Made by a program: the position numbers and the translations under genes. Below the pieces are notes generated by a model that made no database searches, was not told the origin of the DNA, and saw only the letters and a list, made by a program, of their open reading frames with translations. A stretch of DNA of 50,982 nt from JBMNCR01 sp049366695. GTDB taxonomy: Bacteria; Bacillota; Clostridia; Eubacteriales; Alkalibacteraceae. The stretch spans positions 1 through 50,982 of the forward strand of contig JBMNCR010000092.1 in the NCBI GenBank assembly GCA_049366695.1. The letters run 5' to 3'. Shown here one piece after another: positions 35,104 through 44,342 of the stretch (its first letter is position 1; each line of letters begins with the position of its first letter).

Positions 35104-36063
35104 TTGAAAAAAGAAGTAAAAAGGCAGTTAATTAAAATCGCTAGATATTATTATATTGATGGATTAACACAGGAAGAAATAGCATGCAGGATGTCATTAT
35201 CTAGACAAAAAGTAGGGCGTTTAATGCAAAAATTAATTCCTGAGGGAATTGTGAAAATTAGTATTGATGAGTCTATGGATACATATATTGATTTAGAACA
35301 AGATTTAGAAAAAAAGTTTAATCTAAAGGAAGTAGTTGTGGTTTCTACTCAAGAAACAAACCACTTGACTTTAAATGCTTTAGGAAAAGTAGGAGCACAA
35401 TATTTGGATAGAATTGTTAAACCAAATAGCAATATTGGTATTGCTTGGGGAAGAACTTTAACATATGTTACTCAACATATTATTAGAGAAAGAAAAAATT
35501 TAAATCTATCTATAGTTCAGTTAGCGGGAGGAGTTTTTCCATATGGTCATTTTTTTGATGGTGATTTATCAAGACAATCAGGAGAAATTACTCGTGAAAT
35601 TTCATTGAAACTTGGTGCAAAACCCTATTTGATGCATAATCCATTAATTGTAGATAATGCTCATGCCAAAAAAGTATTGATGCAAGAATCTACTGTGAAT
35701 AAGGTAATAAAAAAAATTACATCGTGTGATATTGTTATGATCAGTATTGCTAGTTTAGGTAAATCAGTTACTCCTTTTGTTGAAGGACTTTTAGGAGAAG
35801 ATGATTTAGCATATTTAATTAAACATAGAGCAGTCGGTAATTTTTTGTTTAGGTATTTTGATATTGATGGAAATATTATTGATGCTCCATTTTATGAGAG
35901 GTTAATATGTCCTGAACTTGATGTGATGAAAAAAATACCATTAAAAATTTGTGTATCAGGCACAAGAGAAAAGATTAATGCTATATATGGAGGGATCAAA
36001 GGTGGATTAGTAGATGTACTTATAACAGATTCAGATACTGCTATTGCATTAATGAAAAAATAA
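35104..36063 (+). CDS. SorC-family (sugar-binding) transcriptional regulator
   Basis: A 319-residue regulator. The N-terminal winged helix reads YYIDGLTQEEIACRMSLSRQKVGRL. The effector domain shows NIGIAWGRTLTYV, a phosphosugar-binding-like region VQLAGGVFP, and the C-terminal GTREKINAIYGGIKGGLVDVLITD. Start TTG 35104 is chosen because GAGGTGAGG lies directly upstream and the length then fits the family; in-frame starts from 35020 overlap the promoter. It heads the operon with the dehydrogenase complex, 37 bases before the E1 alpha gene. The expected effector is a phosphorylated sugar or polyol. Confidence 0.88.
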   Translation: MKKEVKRQLIKIARYYYIDGLTQEEIACRMSLSRQKVGRLMQKLIPEGIVKISIDESMDTYIDLEQDLEKKFNLKEVVVVSTQETNHLTLNALGKVGAQYLDRIVKPNSNIGIAWGRTLTYVTQHIIRERKNLNLSIVQLAGGVFPYGHFFDGDLSRQSGEITREISLKLGAKPYLMHNPLIVDNAHAKKVLMQESTVNKVIKKITSCDIVMISIASLGKSVTPFVEGLLGEDDLAYLIKHRAVGNFLFRYFDIDGNIIDAPFYERLICPELDVMKKIPLKICVSGTREKINAIYGGIKGGLVDVLITDSDTAIALMKK

Positions 36064-36100
36064 ACTTATAAAACAAACATATATTCAAGGAGGTATAAAA

Positions 36101-37060
36101 ATGGCTCTAAATAAAGAGAATGTTTTAGAAATGTACTATAGAATGAATGTAGCAAGACACTTTGAAGAAAAAGTTGCATGGTTTTTTTCAAGAGGAATGG
36201 TTCATGGGACTACTCATTTATCAGTAGGACAAGAGGCTTCAGGAGTTGCATCTTGTATGGCATTAGAAAAAGGTGATTTAGTTTCTGCAACACATAGAGG
36301 ACATTCTCAAGTAATTGGTTTTGGCTTAGATATAAACAGAATTACTGCAGAATTACTAGGAAAAGAAACTGGATACTGTAAAGGTAAAGGTGGCTCAATG
36401 CATATTGCGGATGTGGAAAATGGTAACTTAGGAGCTAATGGAATCGTAGGGGGAGGATATAGCATATCTGTTGGAGCTGCACTCACTCAACAATACAAAA
36501 AGACAAAAAAGATAGTTCTTTGCTTTGCAGGAGATGGATCTACAAATGAAGGTAATTTTCATGAATCACTAAATTTAGCTTCAGTATGGAAACTTCCCGT
36601 AATATTTTATATTGAAAACAATTTATATGGAATGTCTACGCCCATAGAAAAACATATGAATATAAAAGATATAGCAGATAGGGCTAAGGCTTATGGTATC
36701 CCAGGCATAGTAATAGATGGAAATGATGCAATTGAAGTTTATGAAGCAGTTGAAAAAGCAGCTGAACACGTAAGAAGTGGGAAAGGACCAGTGCTTATAG
36801 AAAGCAAGACATATAGATGGTTGGGGCATTCAAAAAGTGATGCTCAAGCATATAGAACTAAAGAAGAAGTGGAAGAATGGAAATCAAAAGATCCAATAAG
36901 AAGATTAAGACAATATATATTGGAAAACAAAATAGCTAGTGAAAATGAAATTGTTGAAGTTGAAGATAAATCTCAAAAAACCATGGATGAAGCAGTAGAA
37001 TTTGCAAAGAATTCTCCTGAGCCGTCTTTAGAATCTGTAACAGAAGATGTATATGCATAA
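36101..37060 (+). CDS. acoA: TPP-dependent 2-oxo acid/acetoin dehydrogenase E1 alpha subunit
   Basis: Decarboxylating or cleaving subunit that binds thiamine diphosphate, with 319 residues. The TPP motif is GDGSTNEGNFHESLN, ending in NN further on. RGHSQVIGFGLD, GSMHIADVENGNLGANGIVGG and YRWLGHSKSDAQAYRTKEE are typical of the AcoA group. AcoA is chosen over PdhA by resemblance and by the short length; the substrate cannot be settled by sequence reading. AGGAGG precedes the ATG. Operon order is regulator-E1a-E1b-E2-E3. Confidence 0.87.
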   Translation: MALNKENVLEMYYRMNVARHFEEKVAWFFSRGMVHGTTHLSVGQEASGVASCMALEKGDLVSATHRGHSQVIGFGLDINRITAELLGKETGYCKGKGGSMHIADVENGNLGANGIVGGGYSISVGAALTQQYKKTKKIVLCFAGDGSTNEGNFHESLNLASVWKLPVIFYIENNLYGMSTPIEKHMNIKDIADRAKAYGIPGIVIDGNDAIEVYEAVEKAAEHVRSGKGPVLIESKTYRWLGHSKSDAQAYRTKEEVEEWKSKDPIRRLRQYILENKIASENEIVEVEDKSQKTMDEAVEFAKNSPEPSLESVTEDVYA

Positions 37061-37074
37061 AGGAGGTAATTATA

Positions 37075-38064
37075 ATGAAAACTAAGGAAATGACATATAA
37101 AGATGCTATTAGATTAGGCATGAGTGAAGAAATGAGACTTGATGAAAATGTAATATTCTTTGGAGAAGATATTGGTTTATATGGAGGTGCTTTTGGCTTA
37201 TCCGTAGGTATGATGGATGAATTTGGTGAAGAAAGAGTAAAAGATACACCTATATCTGAAGCAGTTATTTCTGGAGCTGCAGCTGGTGCGGCAGCAACGG
37301 GGTTAAGACCAATTTGCGAAATGATGTTTATGGACTTTATTACTATTGCCATGGATGGATTAGTAAATCAAGCTGCAAAGATGAGATATATGTTTGGTGG
37401 AAAAGCGAAAGTACCTATGGTAATGAGATTACCTGCAGGTTCAGGAACAGGAGCAGCAGCGCAACATTGTCAAAGTTTAGAAGCATGGTTATGTCACGCA
37501 CCAGGATTAAAAGTTGTAACTCCATCTTCTCCTGCTGAAGCAAAAGGATTAATAAAAGCAGCAATTAGAGACGATAATCCAGTATGCTTTGTTGAACATA
37601 AACTTTTGTATAAAGTTAAAGGGGAAGTTCCATTAGATGAGGATTATATTATACCTTTAGGGGTAGCTGATATTAAAAAAGAAGGAAAAGATGTAACAAT
37701 TGTTTCTTATGGAACAATATTGCAGAAAGTTTTAGAAGCGGCTGAAGCAGTAGAAAAAGAGGGGATAAGTGTTGAAATAGTAGATCCAAGAACTTTATAT
37801 CCTATGGACAAAGAAACTATAATTAACTCTGTTATGAAAACTGGGAGGGCTATTGTAGTACATGAAGCTGCTAAAACTGGAGGACTTGGTGGAGAAATTG
37901 CTGCAATGATTTCAGAAAGTGAAGCTTTTGATTATTTAGATGCTCCAATAATGAGATTAGGTGGTTTAGATGTTCCAATTCCATATAATAGAAATTTAGA
38001 AGAAGCTGTAGTACCAAGTGTTGAAAAAATTAAAAATGCTATTTATAAGGTGATGAATAGGTAA
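37075..38064 (+). CDS. acoB: TPP-dependent 2-oxo acid/acetoin dehydrogenase E1 beta subunit
   Basis: Forms the alpha2beta2 E1 with the upstream gene product. The 329 residues show the beta-subunit landmarks GEDIGLYGGAFG, DTPISEAVISGAAAGAA, MRLPAGSGTGAAAQHCQSLEAW, VVTPSSPAEAKGLI and VHEAAKTGGLGGEIAA. It starts 14 bases after E1 alpha with AAAGGAGG. Confidence 0.9.
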   Translation: MKTKEMTYKDAIRLGMSEEMRLDENVIFFGEDIGLYGGAFGLSVGMMDEFGEERVKDTPISEAVISGAAAGAAATGLRPICEMMFMDFITIAMDGLVNQAAKMRYMFGGKAKVPMVMRLPAGSGTGAAAQHCQSLEAWLCHAPGLKVVTPSSPAEAKGLIKAAIRDDNPVCFVEHKLLYKVKGEVPLDEDYIIPLGVADIKKEGKDVTIVSYGTILQKVLEAAEAVEKEGISVEIVDPRTLYPMDKETIINSVMKTGRAIVVHEAAKTGGLGGEIAAMISESEAFDYLDAPIMRLGGLDVPIPYNRNLEEAVVPSVEKIKNAIYKVMNR

Positions 38065-38076
38065 GGAGTGTTTGAT

Positions 38077-39420
38077 ATGTCAACGGAAATCATAATGCCT
38101 AAAGCAGGTATGGATATGGAAGAAGGCACTGTTATAAAGTGGTTAAAACAAGAAGGTGATATTGTACAAATTGGTGAGCCTTTATTAGAAATATTAACTG
38201 ATAAGGTGAATATGGAAGTAGAAGCTGAGGTTTCAGGTTCTATCCTTAAAATAACTGCTGAAGAAGGGGAAGTGCTTCCAGTATTTACAGTAATAGGTTA
38301 TATCGGTCAAGAAGACGAAAAAATTGATATGTCAAATTCATCTACCACAATAGTATCAGATGAAGAAATAAGCAAATCTAAAGAAATAGTAGAAAAAAAT
38401 GATATTGCACATAATGAAGTTTCGAACCAAAATGGAAGAGTTAGAGCAACGCCAGCTGCTAGAAAAGTAGCGCGAGATAGAGAAGTTGATATAGCTATAG
38501 TACCTGGTAGTGGTCCTAAAGGGAGAGTTCAACTTACAGATGTAGAAAAATTTAATACAGTAAAAGCTACACCACTTGCTGAAAAAATTGCTAAGGCTGG
38601 AAACATAGACTTAGCAAGTATTAAGGGAACAGGTGTTGGTGGAAAAATAACAAAAAGTGACTTAATTATACCAGAACAAAAAAATCAAGTACTAATCGAA
38701 GAAAAACCAAAAATTAGTAAAGAAACTAAAAAGTCTAAGATAATCCCTATGACAGGATTAAGAAAAATTATCGCAGATAGAATGACTGAAAGTCTACGAA
38801 AAACTGCTCCTGTTACGTTAAATATAGAAGTGGATATGACTAATGCATTAGAATTAAGACAAAGATTAAAGGATATTATATTAAAAGAAACCGAAAAGAA
38901 AATAACATTAACTGACATAATTATAATGGCTTGCACTAAGGCATTAATGAAATATCCAATAGTTAATTCCACATTAACAGATGAAGGTATAAGAATTAAT
39001 GATTACGTTAATATGGGAATAGCTGTAGGATTAGAAAATGGTTTATTAGTTCCAGTGATAAAAAATACTCACAATATGACACTAAAAGAAATAGTGGCGG
39101 GTAGAACAGATATCGTAAAAAAAACTCTTTCAAATAAAGTAATACCTGATGAATTGCAAGGTAGCACTTTTACAATAAGTAATTTAGGAATGTTTGATAC
39201 CATTAGTTTTAATTCAATAATCAATCAACCTAATAGTGCAATACTTAGTGTTGGCACTACGGTTAAAAGAATGAGAATTATTAACGATGAACCTATGGTT
39301 AGATCTGTAATGAATATGAGTGTTACAATAGATCATAGAATTATGGATGGTTTAAATGGAGCTCAATTCCTACAATATTTTAAGGATTTATTAGAAGAAC
39401 CTAGTTTATTGCTACTTTGA
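38077..39420 (+). CDS. acoC: Dihydrolipoamide acyltransferase (E2) with two peripheral subunit-binding domains
   Basis: Core enzyme of the complex, transferring the acyl group from lipoamide to CoA. Residues 1-78 are a lipoyl domain with the lipoylated K43 in LTDKVNMEVEAE. Residues 121-158 (RATPAARKVARD) and 162-197 (KATPLAEKIAKAG) are two consecutive E3/E1-binding domains, where one is usual. The catalytic domain occupies about 215-447, with the active-site histidine in IDHRIMDGLNGAQFL. ATG 38077 is chosen over GTG 38068 because AAGGAG then has correct spacing. Confidence 0.92.
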   Translation: MSTEIIMPKAGMDMEEGTVIKWLKQEGDIVQIGEPLLEILTDKVNMEVEAEVSGSILKITAEEGEVLPVFTVIGYIGQEDEKIDMSNSSTTIVSDEEISKSKEIVEKNDIAHNEVSNQNGRVRATPAARKVARDREVDIAIVPGSGPKGRVQLTDVEKFNTVKATPLAEKIAKAGNIDLASIKGTGVGGKITKSDLIIPEQKNQVLIEEKPKISKETKKSKIIPMTGLRKIIADRMTESLRKTAPVTLNIEVDMTNALELRQRLKDIILKETEKKITLTDIIIMACTKALMKYPIVNSTLTDEGIRINDYVNMGIAVGLENGLLVPVIKNTHNMTLKEIVAGRTDIVKKTLSNKVIPDELQGSTFTISNLGMFDTISFNSIINQPNSAILSVGTTVKRMRIINDEPMVRSVMNMSVTIDHRIMDGLNGAQFLQYFKDLLEEPSLLLL

Positions 39421-39439
39421 TAAGGAGGAATATTAGTAT

Positions 39440-41152
39440 ATGGCAACTGAAGTGATAATGCCCAAAGCAGGCATGGATATGGAAGAAGGAACAATTGTAA
39501 AATGGTTAAAAAGTGAGGGAGATAAAGTTGAAACTGGGGATCCTATACTCGAGATTTTAACTGATAAAGTAAACATGGAAGTTGAAGCAGAAGTTTCGGG
39601 AACTCTTTTAAAAATAATAGGAAAAGAAGGTGAAGTGCTTCCTGTATTTGCTGTTATAGGATATATAGGAAAAGAAGGGGAAAATGTCGAGGATATTAAA
39701 CATACTAGTGAAGAAAAATTAGAGGCAAAAGAAGTTGAAGAAAAGAATGAAACAACTGATAAAAATTATTATGATGTAGTAATACTTGGAGCTGGGCCTG
39801 GAGGATATGTAGCTGCTATTAGGGCGGCACAACTAGGAGCAGATGTTGCTGTAGTTGAAAAGGAATCATTAGGTGGGACTTGTTTAAATGTAGGGTGCAT
39901 ACCAACGAAAACTTTAATAAAAAATGCTGAAATTATTCACAGTATCAAAAATGCAAGTAGAAGAGGAATAAAGGTACAAGAACCTGAAATTGACATGACA
40001 AAAGTTATTAAAAACAAGGATAGTGTAGTAAAAAAACTTGTTGGCGGAGTAACTGGTATACTCAAATCTCATAATATAAAAGTATTCTATGGTAAAGGAA
40101 ATGTAAATAAAAATATGACCATTGATATTCAAGATGGAAAAGATAAAGGTAAACTAATAAAGTTTTCTAAACTTATAATTGCTACAGGTTCTTCCCCATT
40201 GATTCCACCAATACCAGGTCTTGATCAGGAAGGAATATTGACGAGTACGGAAATATTAGATATAAAAGAAATTCCTAAAGAATTAGTTATTATTGGTGGA
40301 GGAGTTATTGGGTGCGAATTTGCGACTATATTTAGTTCTTTTGGAAGCAAAGTTACTATTGTTGAAATGCAACCAAGATTGATACCAAATATGGATTTTG
40401 ATGTATCTACAACTTTGTCTGATTCTTTAAGTAAGTCAGGTATTAGAATATTGACTGAATGTAAAGTTGAAAGAGTAAATAAAAAAGGTGAAAATGATTA
40501 TAGTGTTGATATTTCGGGGAAAGAAAATACTTCAATAGATGCAAGCAAGGTATTGGTATCAATTGGCAGGAAATCCAATTTAGATGGATTGCAAAATTTA
40601 GATATGGATATGGATAGAAATATAAAGGTTGATGATAATTTAGCTACTTCTATTGAAAGTATATATGCAATCGGGGATGTAACTGGCAAAATCCAATTGG
40701 CTCATGTTGCATCTTCTCAAGGAATTAAAGCTGCAGAAAATGCCATGGGGCATTGTAAAAAAATGAATTATAATATTGTTCCAAGCTGTATTTATACAAT
40801 TCCAGAAATCGGTTCAGTAGGGCTAACTGAAAAAGAGGCGAAAGAAAAATATGGAGATGTAAATGTAGGAAAATTTCCTATGACAGCAAGTGGAAAAGCA
40901 TTGGCTATGGGGGAAACGGAAGGATTTGCAAAAGTAATTGCAGATAAGAAATACGGTGAAATTCTAGGAGTGCATATAATAGGGCCAAGTGCAACTGAAA
41001 TAATTGGTGAAGCAGCTACAATTATGAAGTTAGAAGGAACGATTGAAGAGTTAACTGATACGATTCATGCACACCCTACTGTATCAGAAACTATTATGGA
41101 AGCAGCACATGATGCTATAGGAGAAGCTATACATTTACCTAGTGGGAAGTGA
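39440..41152 (+). CDS. acoL: Dihydrolipoamide dehydrogenase (E3) with an N-terminal lipoyl domain
   Basis: FAD enzyme that reoxidises dihydrolipoamide with NAD. Residues 1-78 are a lipoyl domain nearly identical in its motif to that of the E2 (K43 in LTDKVNMEVEAE). Residues about 110-570 are the E3 body: VVILGAGPGGYVAAI, redox pair C148/C153 in GGTCLNVGCIPTK, second nucleotide fold VIIGGGVIGCEFA, AIGDVTG, and catalytic HAHPTVSE. Lipoyl-E3 fusions are known in some Clostridia and streptococci. It is the last gene of the operon, 19 bases after E2. Confidence 0.94.
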   Translation: MATEVIMPKAGMDMEEGTIVKWLKSEGDKVETGDPILEILTDKVNMEVEAEVSGTLLKIIGKEGEVLPVFAVIGYIGKEGENVEDIKHTSEEKLEAKEVEEKNETTDKNYYDVVILGAGPGGYVAAIRAAQLGADVAVVEKESLGGTCLNVGCIPTKTLIKNAEIIHSIKNASRRGIKVQEPEIDMTKVIKNKDSVVKKLVGGVTGILKSHNIKVFYGKGNVNKNMTIDIQDGKDKGKLIKFSKLIIATGSSPLIPPIPGLDQEGILTSTEILDIKEIPKELVIIGGGVIGCEFATIFSSFGSKVTIVEMQPRLIPNMDFDVSTTLSDSLSKSGIRILTECKVERVNKKGENDYSVDISGKENTSIDASKVLVSIGRKSNLDGLQNLDMDMDRNIKVDDNLATSIESIYAIGDVTGKIQLAHVASSQGIKAAENAMGHCKKMNYNIVPSCIYTIPEIGSVGLTEKEAKEKYGDVNVGKFPMTASGKALAMGETEGFAKVIADKKYGEILGVHIIGPSATEIIGEAATIMKLEGTIEELTDTIHAHPTVSETIMEAAHDAIGEAIHLPSGK

Positions 41153-41169
41153 AAAGGGGAATTGGGAAG

Positions 41170-41199
41170 TGAGATGGGAGTGTGCCATCTCATTTTTTT
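41170..41199 (+). terminator. Terminator of the dehydrogenase operon
   Basis: TGAGATGG (41170-41177) pairs with CCATCTCA (41185-41192), followed by seven T. Confidence 0.88.
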
Positions 41200-41565
41200 A
41201 TGGGAGAGTTTGCCATACTAAATTTAGCGCATTCGGTACATATGGTGGATATTTAAGACTATAATATGTACTAAATCAAGCATGCATACGTCTACACCAA
41301 CACCATGAAAAGTGGAATAGTAGAAAGTGGAAAACGATTTTTAATAATATACTTTTATAAAGTAAATAATATTATTTATATTCGTAATTATTTTAATTAT
41401 AGATAGTCGTAAACTCGATGCATAAGGTAATGATACATATCCGAATACGCCTCCTGCTACGTCTTTTCGCATTTTACTTTGTATCGTCTTAGGCAGCTCG
41501 AAGAACATGCCGTTTTCCTGCTACCGCGTAAAATACGAAAATGCATCACCATGAGATATAGGGAG
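41200..41565. other. Intergenic region with inverted repeats
   Basis: There is no gene. 41309-41340 is the G/A-rich repeat also found inverted near 26900. TTTTCGCATTTTAC (41464-41477) and GTAAAATACGAAAA (41528-41541) form an inverted pair with one mismatch, inside a block visibly richer in G+C than the flanks. The words CCTGCTAC occur twice (about 41452 and 41518). It may be a decayed element. Confidence 0.4.
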
Positions 41566-41715
41566 TCTAAACCGTGTTCGAATATACACCATTACCTTAA
41601 ACAGCCTATAATTCTTAACGGTTCACTTTTGCCACTTTTGAATTAAGCGAAGCTAATATTTTGCTATTGAATTGACAATACGCATATATACTCTAGATAG
41701 TTTTTAACTTTGAAC
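41566..41715. repeat. Dispersed intergenic repeat, copy B
   Basis: Second copy of the element at 32713-32870, in the same orientation. Blocks such as ATATACACCATTACC, TAATTCTTAAC and GAATTAAGCGAAGCTAA are shared, with small insertions between them. Confidence 0.65.
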
Positions 41716-41745
41716 AAATGTTCATGTTATCGCTGTGGCTGTATA

Positions 41746-41811
41746 TTGACAATTATAATAATTATGGTAGAATTAAATTATGATTACACCCCCCCGGTGT
41801 AGGGGGTGTAA
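41746..41811 (+). promoter_or_regulatory. Promoter and CsoR-type operator of the copper operon
   Basis: TTGACA (41746-41751), a 16-base spacer and TAGAAT (41768-41773) form the promoter. TTACACCCCC (41784-41793) and GGGGGTGTAA (41802-41811) form a perfect palindrome with an 8-base centre, over the expected transcription start. C/G-tract palindromes of this kind are the known operators of CsoR, which is encoded three genes downstream. Confidence 0.85.
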
Positions 41812-41829
41812 ATGCAAAGGAGGTATCTT

Positions 41830-44283
41830 ATGAAAAAACAAAATATAAATATATCTGGTATGACTTGTTCTGCATGTGCTAAAGCTGTAGAAAAAGGAGT
41901 TAGTAAGTTGGAAGGCGTTGATTCTGCTAGTGTAAATTATGCTACAGAAAAACTTACTATTGAATATAATGCAGAACAAACTAATCTGGATGAAATAAAA
42001 AATGCCGTCGAAAAGGCAGGATACAAAGTAATAAATCCAATAGTTAATAAAGAAGTTTCTATACCTATATCAGGAATGACCTGTTCTGCATGTGCTAAAG
42101 CTGTAGAGAAAGCAATAAGTAAAATTGATGGAATTATCGAAATAAGTGTGAATTATGCTACAGAAAAAGCTAAAATTATATATGATCCATCAAAAGTTAA
42201 AATGTATGTAATAAAAGAAGCGATAACTAAGGCAGGGTACAAAGCTTTAGATATTGAAACAAAGGAACAGATTGATTATGAAAAACACCGTCGTGAAAGA
42301 GAAATTAAATTATTATGGACAAAATTTTTAATATCTTCTATATTTAGTGTTCCTTTATTATATATTGCTATGGGGCACATGTTAGGGTTAGAGTTGCCTA
42401 CAATAATAATGCCAGAAATGAATCCATTGAATTTTGGGTTAATTCAACTAGCTTTAGTTATCCCAGTAATGATTGCTGGTAATAGATTTTATACTATAGG
42501 TTTCAGTAGGTTGTTTAAAGCTCAACCTAATATGGATTCGTTAATAGCTGTTGGTACTAGTGCTGCATTTATATATGGATTATTTTCTATATGTCAGATA
42601 TATCAAGGGAATAGTAAATATGCAATGGACTTGTATTTTGAAACTGCGGGGGTAATAATAACCTTGATTTTACTAGGTAAATATCTAGAATCTGTTTCTA
42701 AAGGAAAAACATCTGAAGCCATAAAAAAACTAATGGGTTTAGCTCCGAAAACAGCAGTTATTATCCAAGGAAATAGAGAAATAATTATACCTATTGAAGA
42801 AGTAGAAGTAGGTGATGTATTAGTTGTAAAACCCGGAGACAAAATTCCTGTTGATGGTATAGTTGTAGAGGGAAGAACTTCTATTGATGAGTCAATGTTG
42901 ACTGGTGAAAGCATACCCATCGAAAAAAATATAGGAAGTCAAGTTATAGGAGCTAGCATAAATATAAATGGTAGTATTAGATTTAAAGCGAATAAGGTAG
43001 GTAAAGATACTGCTCTAGCACAAATAATTAAATTAGTAGAAGATGCTCAGGGTTCAAAAGCACCTATTGCTAAAATGGCAGATATTATTTCTGGATATTT
43101 TGTTCCAATCGTAATGTTGATAGCAGTTATTGCAGGATTAGGTTGGTATATTTCAGGAGAATCTCTAGTATTTTCTTTAACAATATTTATAGCAGTATTA
43201 GTTATTGCGTGTCCTTGTGCACTTGGATTAGCTACACCTACTGCAATTATGGTTGGTACTGGGAAAGGTGCAGAATATGGTGTTTTGATTAAAGGTGGAG
43301 AGGCACTAGAAGTTGCGCATAAAATTGATACTATAGTTTTTGATAAAACCGGAACAATTACAGAAGGAAAGCCAAAGGTTACTGATATTGTTCCTACATT
43401 AGGGTATAATGAGAATTTCATATTACAATTAGCTGCTTCTGCTGAGAAAAGCTCGGAACATCCTTTAGGAGAAGCCATAGTAAATTATGCAAAGGAACAT
43501 AATCTAGAATTTAAGAAACTTAGAAGTTTTAAAGCAATTCCTGGACATGGAATAGAAGTTGAAATAGATGAAAATATTGTATTACTAGGAAATAAGAAAC
43601 TGTTTGATGATAAAAAAATACAAATAACTCTACATGATGAATCTGATAGGTTAGCAGAAGAAGGAAAAACCCCTATGTTTATTGCGATAGATAAAAAGTT
43701 CGCGGGAATCATTGCGGTGGCAGATGTTGTAAAGGAGAACAGTAAAAAAGCTATAATGGCATTGCATAAAATGAACATTCAAGTGGTTATGATAACTGGT
43801 GATAATAAAAGAACTGCACAAGCTATTGCAAAACAAGTTGGTATAGATAGAGTCTTAGCTGAAGTGCTTCCAGAAGACAAAGCGAATGAAATAAAAAAAA
43901 TGCAACAAGAAAATAAAAAAGTAGCTATGGTTGGCGATGGAATAAATGACGCTCCCGCATTAGCTAAAGCTGATATTGGAATAGCTATTGGATCTGGAAC
44001 TGACGTCGCTATGGAATCTGCAGATATAGTGCTTATGAACAGTGATTTAATAAGCGTAGCAACGGCAATTCAATTAAGCAAAAAAACTATAGAGAATATT
44101 AAACAAAATCTTTTTTGGGCTTTTGGATATAATACTGCTGGAATTCCCGTGGCAGCGGGTATACTATATATTTTTGGAGGACCTTTATTAAATCCAATAA
44201 TTGCTGCTGCAGCTATGTCATTTAGTTCTATTTCAGTATTATCTAATGCATTGAGATTGAAAAAATTTAAGCCTGAATCGTAG
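41830..44283 (+). CDS. copA: CopA, Cu(I)-exporting P1B-type ATPase
   Basis: Pumps cytosolic Cu(I) out of the cell. The 817 residues begin with two metal-binding domains, each with GMTCSACAKAVEK (first cysteines C13 and C16). Eight membrane helices carry the transport motif IACPCALGLATPT. Phosphorylation is at DKTGTITEGKP, with TGES in the actuator, SSEHPLGEAI (HP motif) in the nucleotide domain, and GDGINDAPALAKADIG at the hinge. ATG 41830 is chosen because AAAGGAGG lies immediately upstream; an in-frame ATG 41812 would translate the ribosome site. First gene of copA-copZ-csoR. Confidence 0.96.
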   Translation: MKKQNINISGMTCSACAKAVEKGVSKLEGVDSASVNYATEKLTIEYNAEQTNLDEIKNAVEKAGYKVINPIVNKEVSIPISGMTCSACAKAVEKAISKIDGIIEISVNYATEKAKIIYDPSKVKMYVIKEAITKAGYKALDIETKEQIDYEKHRREREIKLLWTKFLISSIFSVPLLYIAMGHMLGLELPTIIMPEMNPLNFGLIQLALVIPVMIAGNRFYTIGFSRLFKAQPNMDSLIAVGTSAAFIYGLFSICQIYQGNSKYAMDLYFETAGVIITLILLGKYLESVSKGKTSEAIKKLMGLAPKTAVIIQGNREIIIPIEEVEVGDVLVVKPGDKIPVDGIVVEGRTSIDESMLTGESIPIEKNIGSQVIGASININGSIRFKANKVGKDTALAQIIKLVEDAQGSKAPIAKMADIISGYFVPIVMLIAVIAGLGWYISGESLVFSLTIFIAVLVIACPCALGLATPTAIMVGTGKGAEYGVLIKGGEALEVAHKIDTIVFDKTGTITEGKPKVTDIVPTLGYNENFILQLAASAEKSSEHPLGEAIVNYAKEHNLEFKKLRSFKAIPGHGIEVEIDENIVLLGNKKLFDDKKIQITLHDESDRLAEEGKTPMFIAIDKKFAGIIAVADVVKENSKKAIMALHKMNIQVVMITGDNKRTAQAIAKQVGIDRVLAEVLPEDKANEIKKMQQENKKVAMVGDGINDAPALAKADIGIAIGSGTDVAMESADIVLMNSDLISVATAIQLSKKTIENIKQNLFWAFGYNTAGIPVAAGILYIFGGPLLNPIIAAAAMSFSSISVLSNALRLKKFKPES

Positions 44284-44342
44284 TTTTTTAATAAGATTTT
44301 AATAAATTTTAAAAGCAATACTAGGAGTAGAGGATGATAAAA

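Noticed and set aside
36101..41152. Housekeeping pyruvate dehydrogenase
   Set aside because: It cannot be excluded, but subunit lengths, the lipoyl-E3 fusion and resemblance point to the acetoin-dehydrogenase group; the substrate is left open in the entries.
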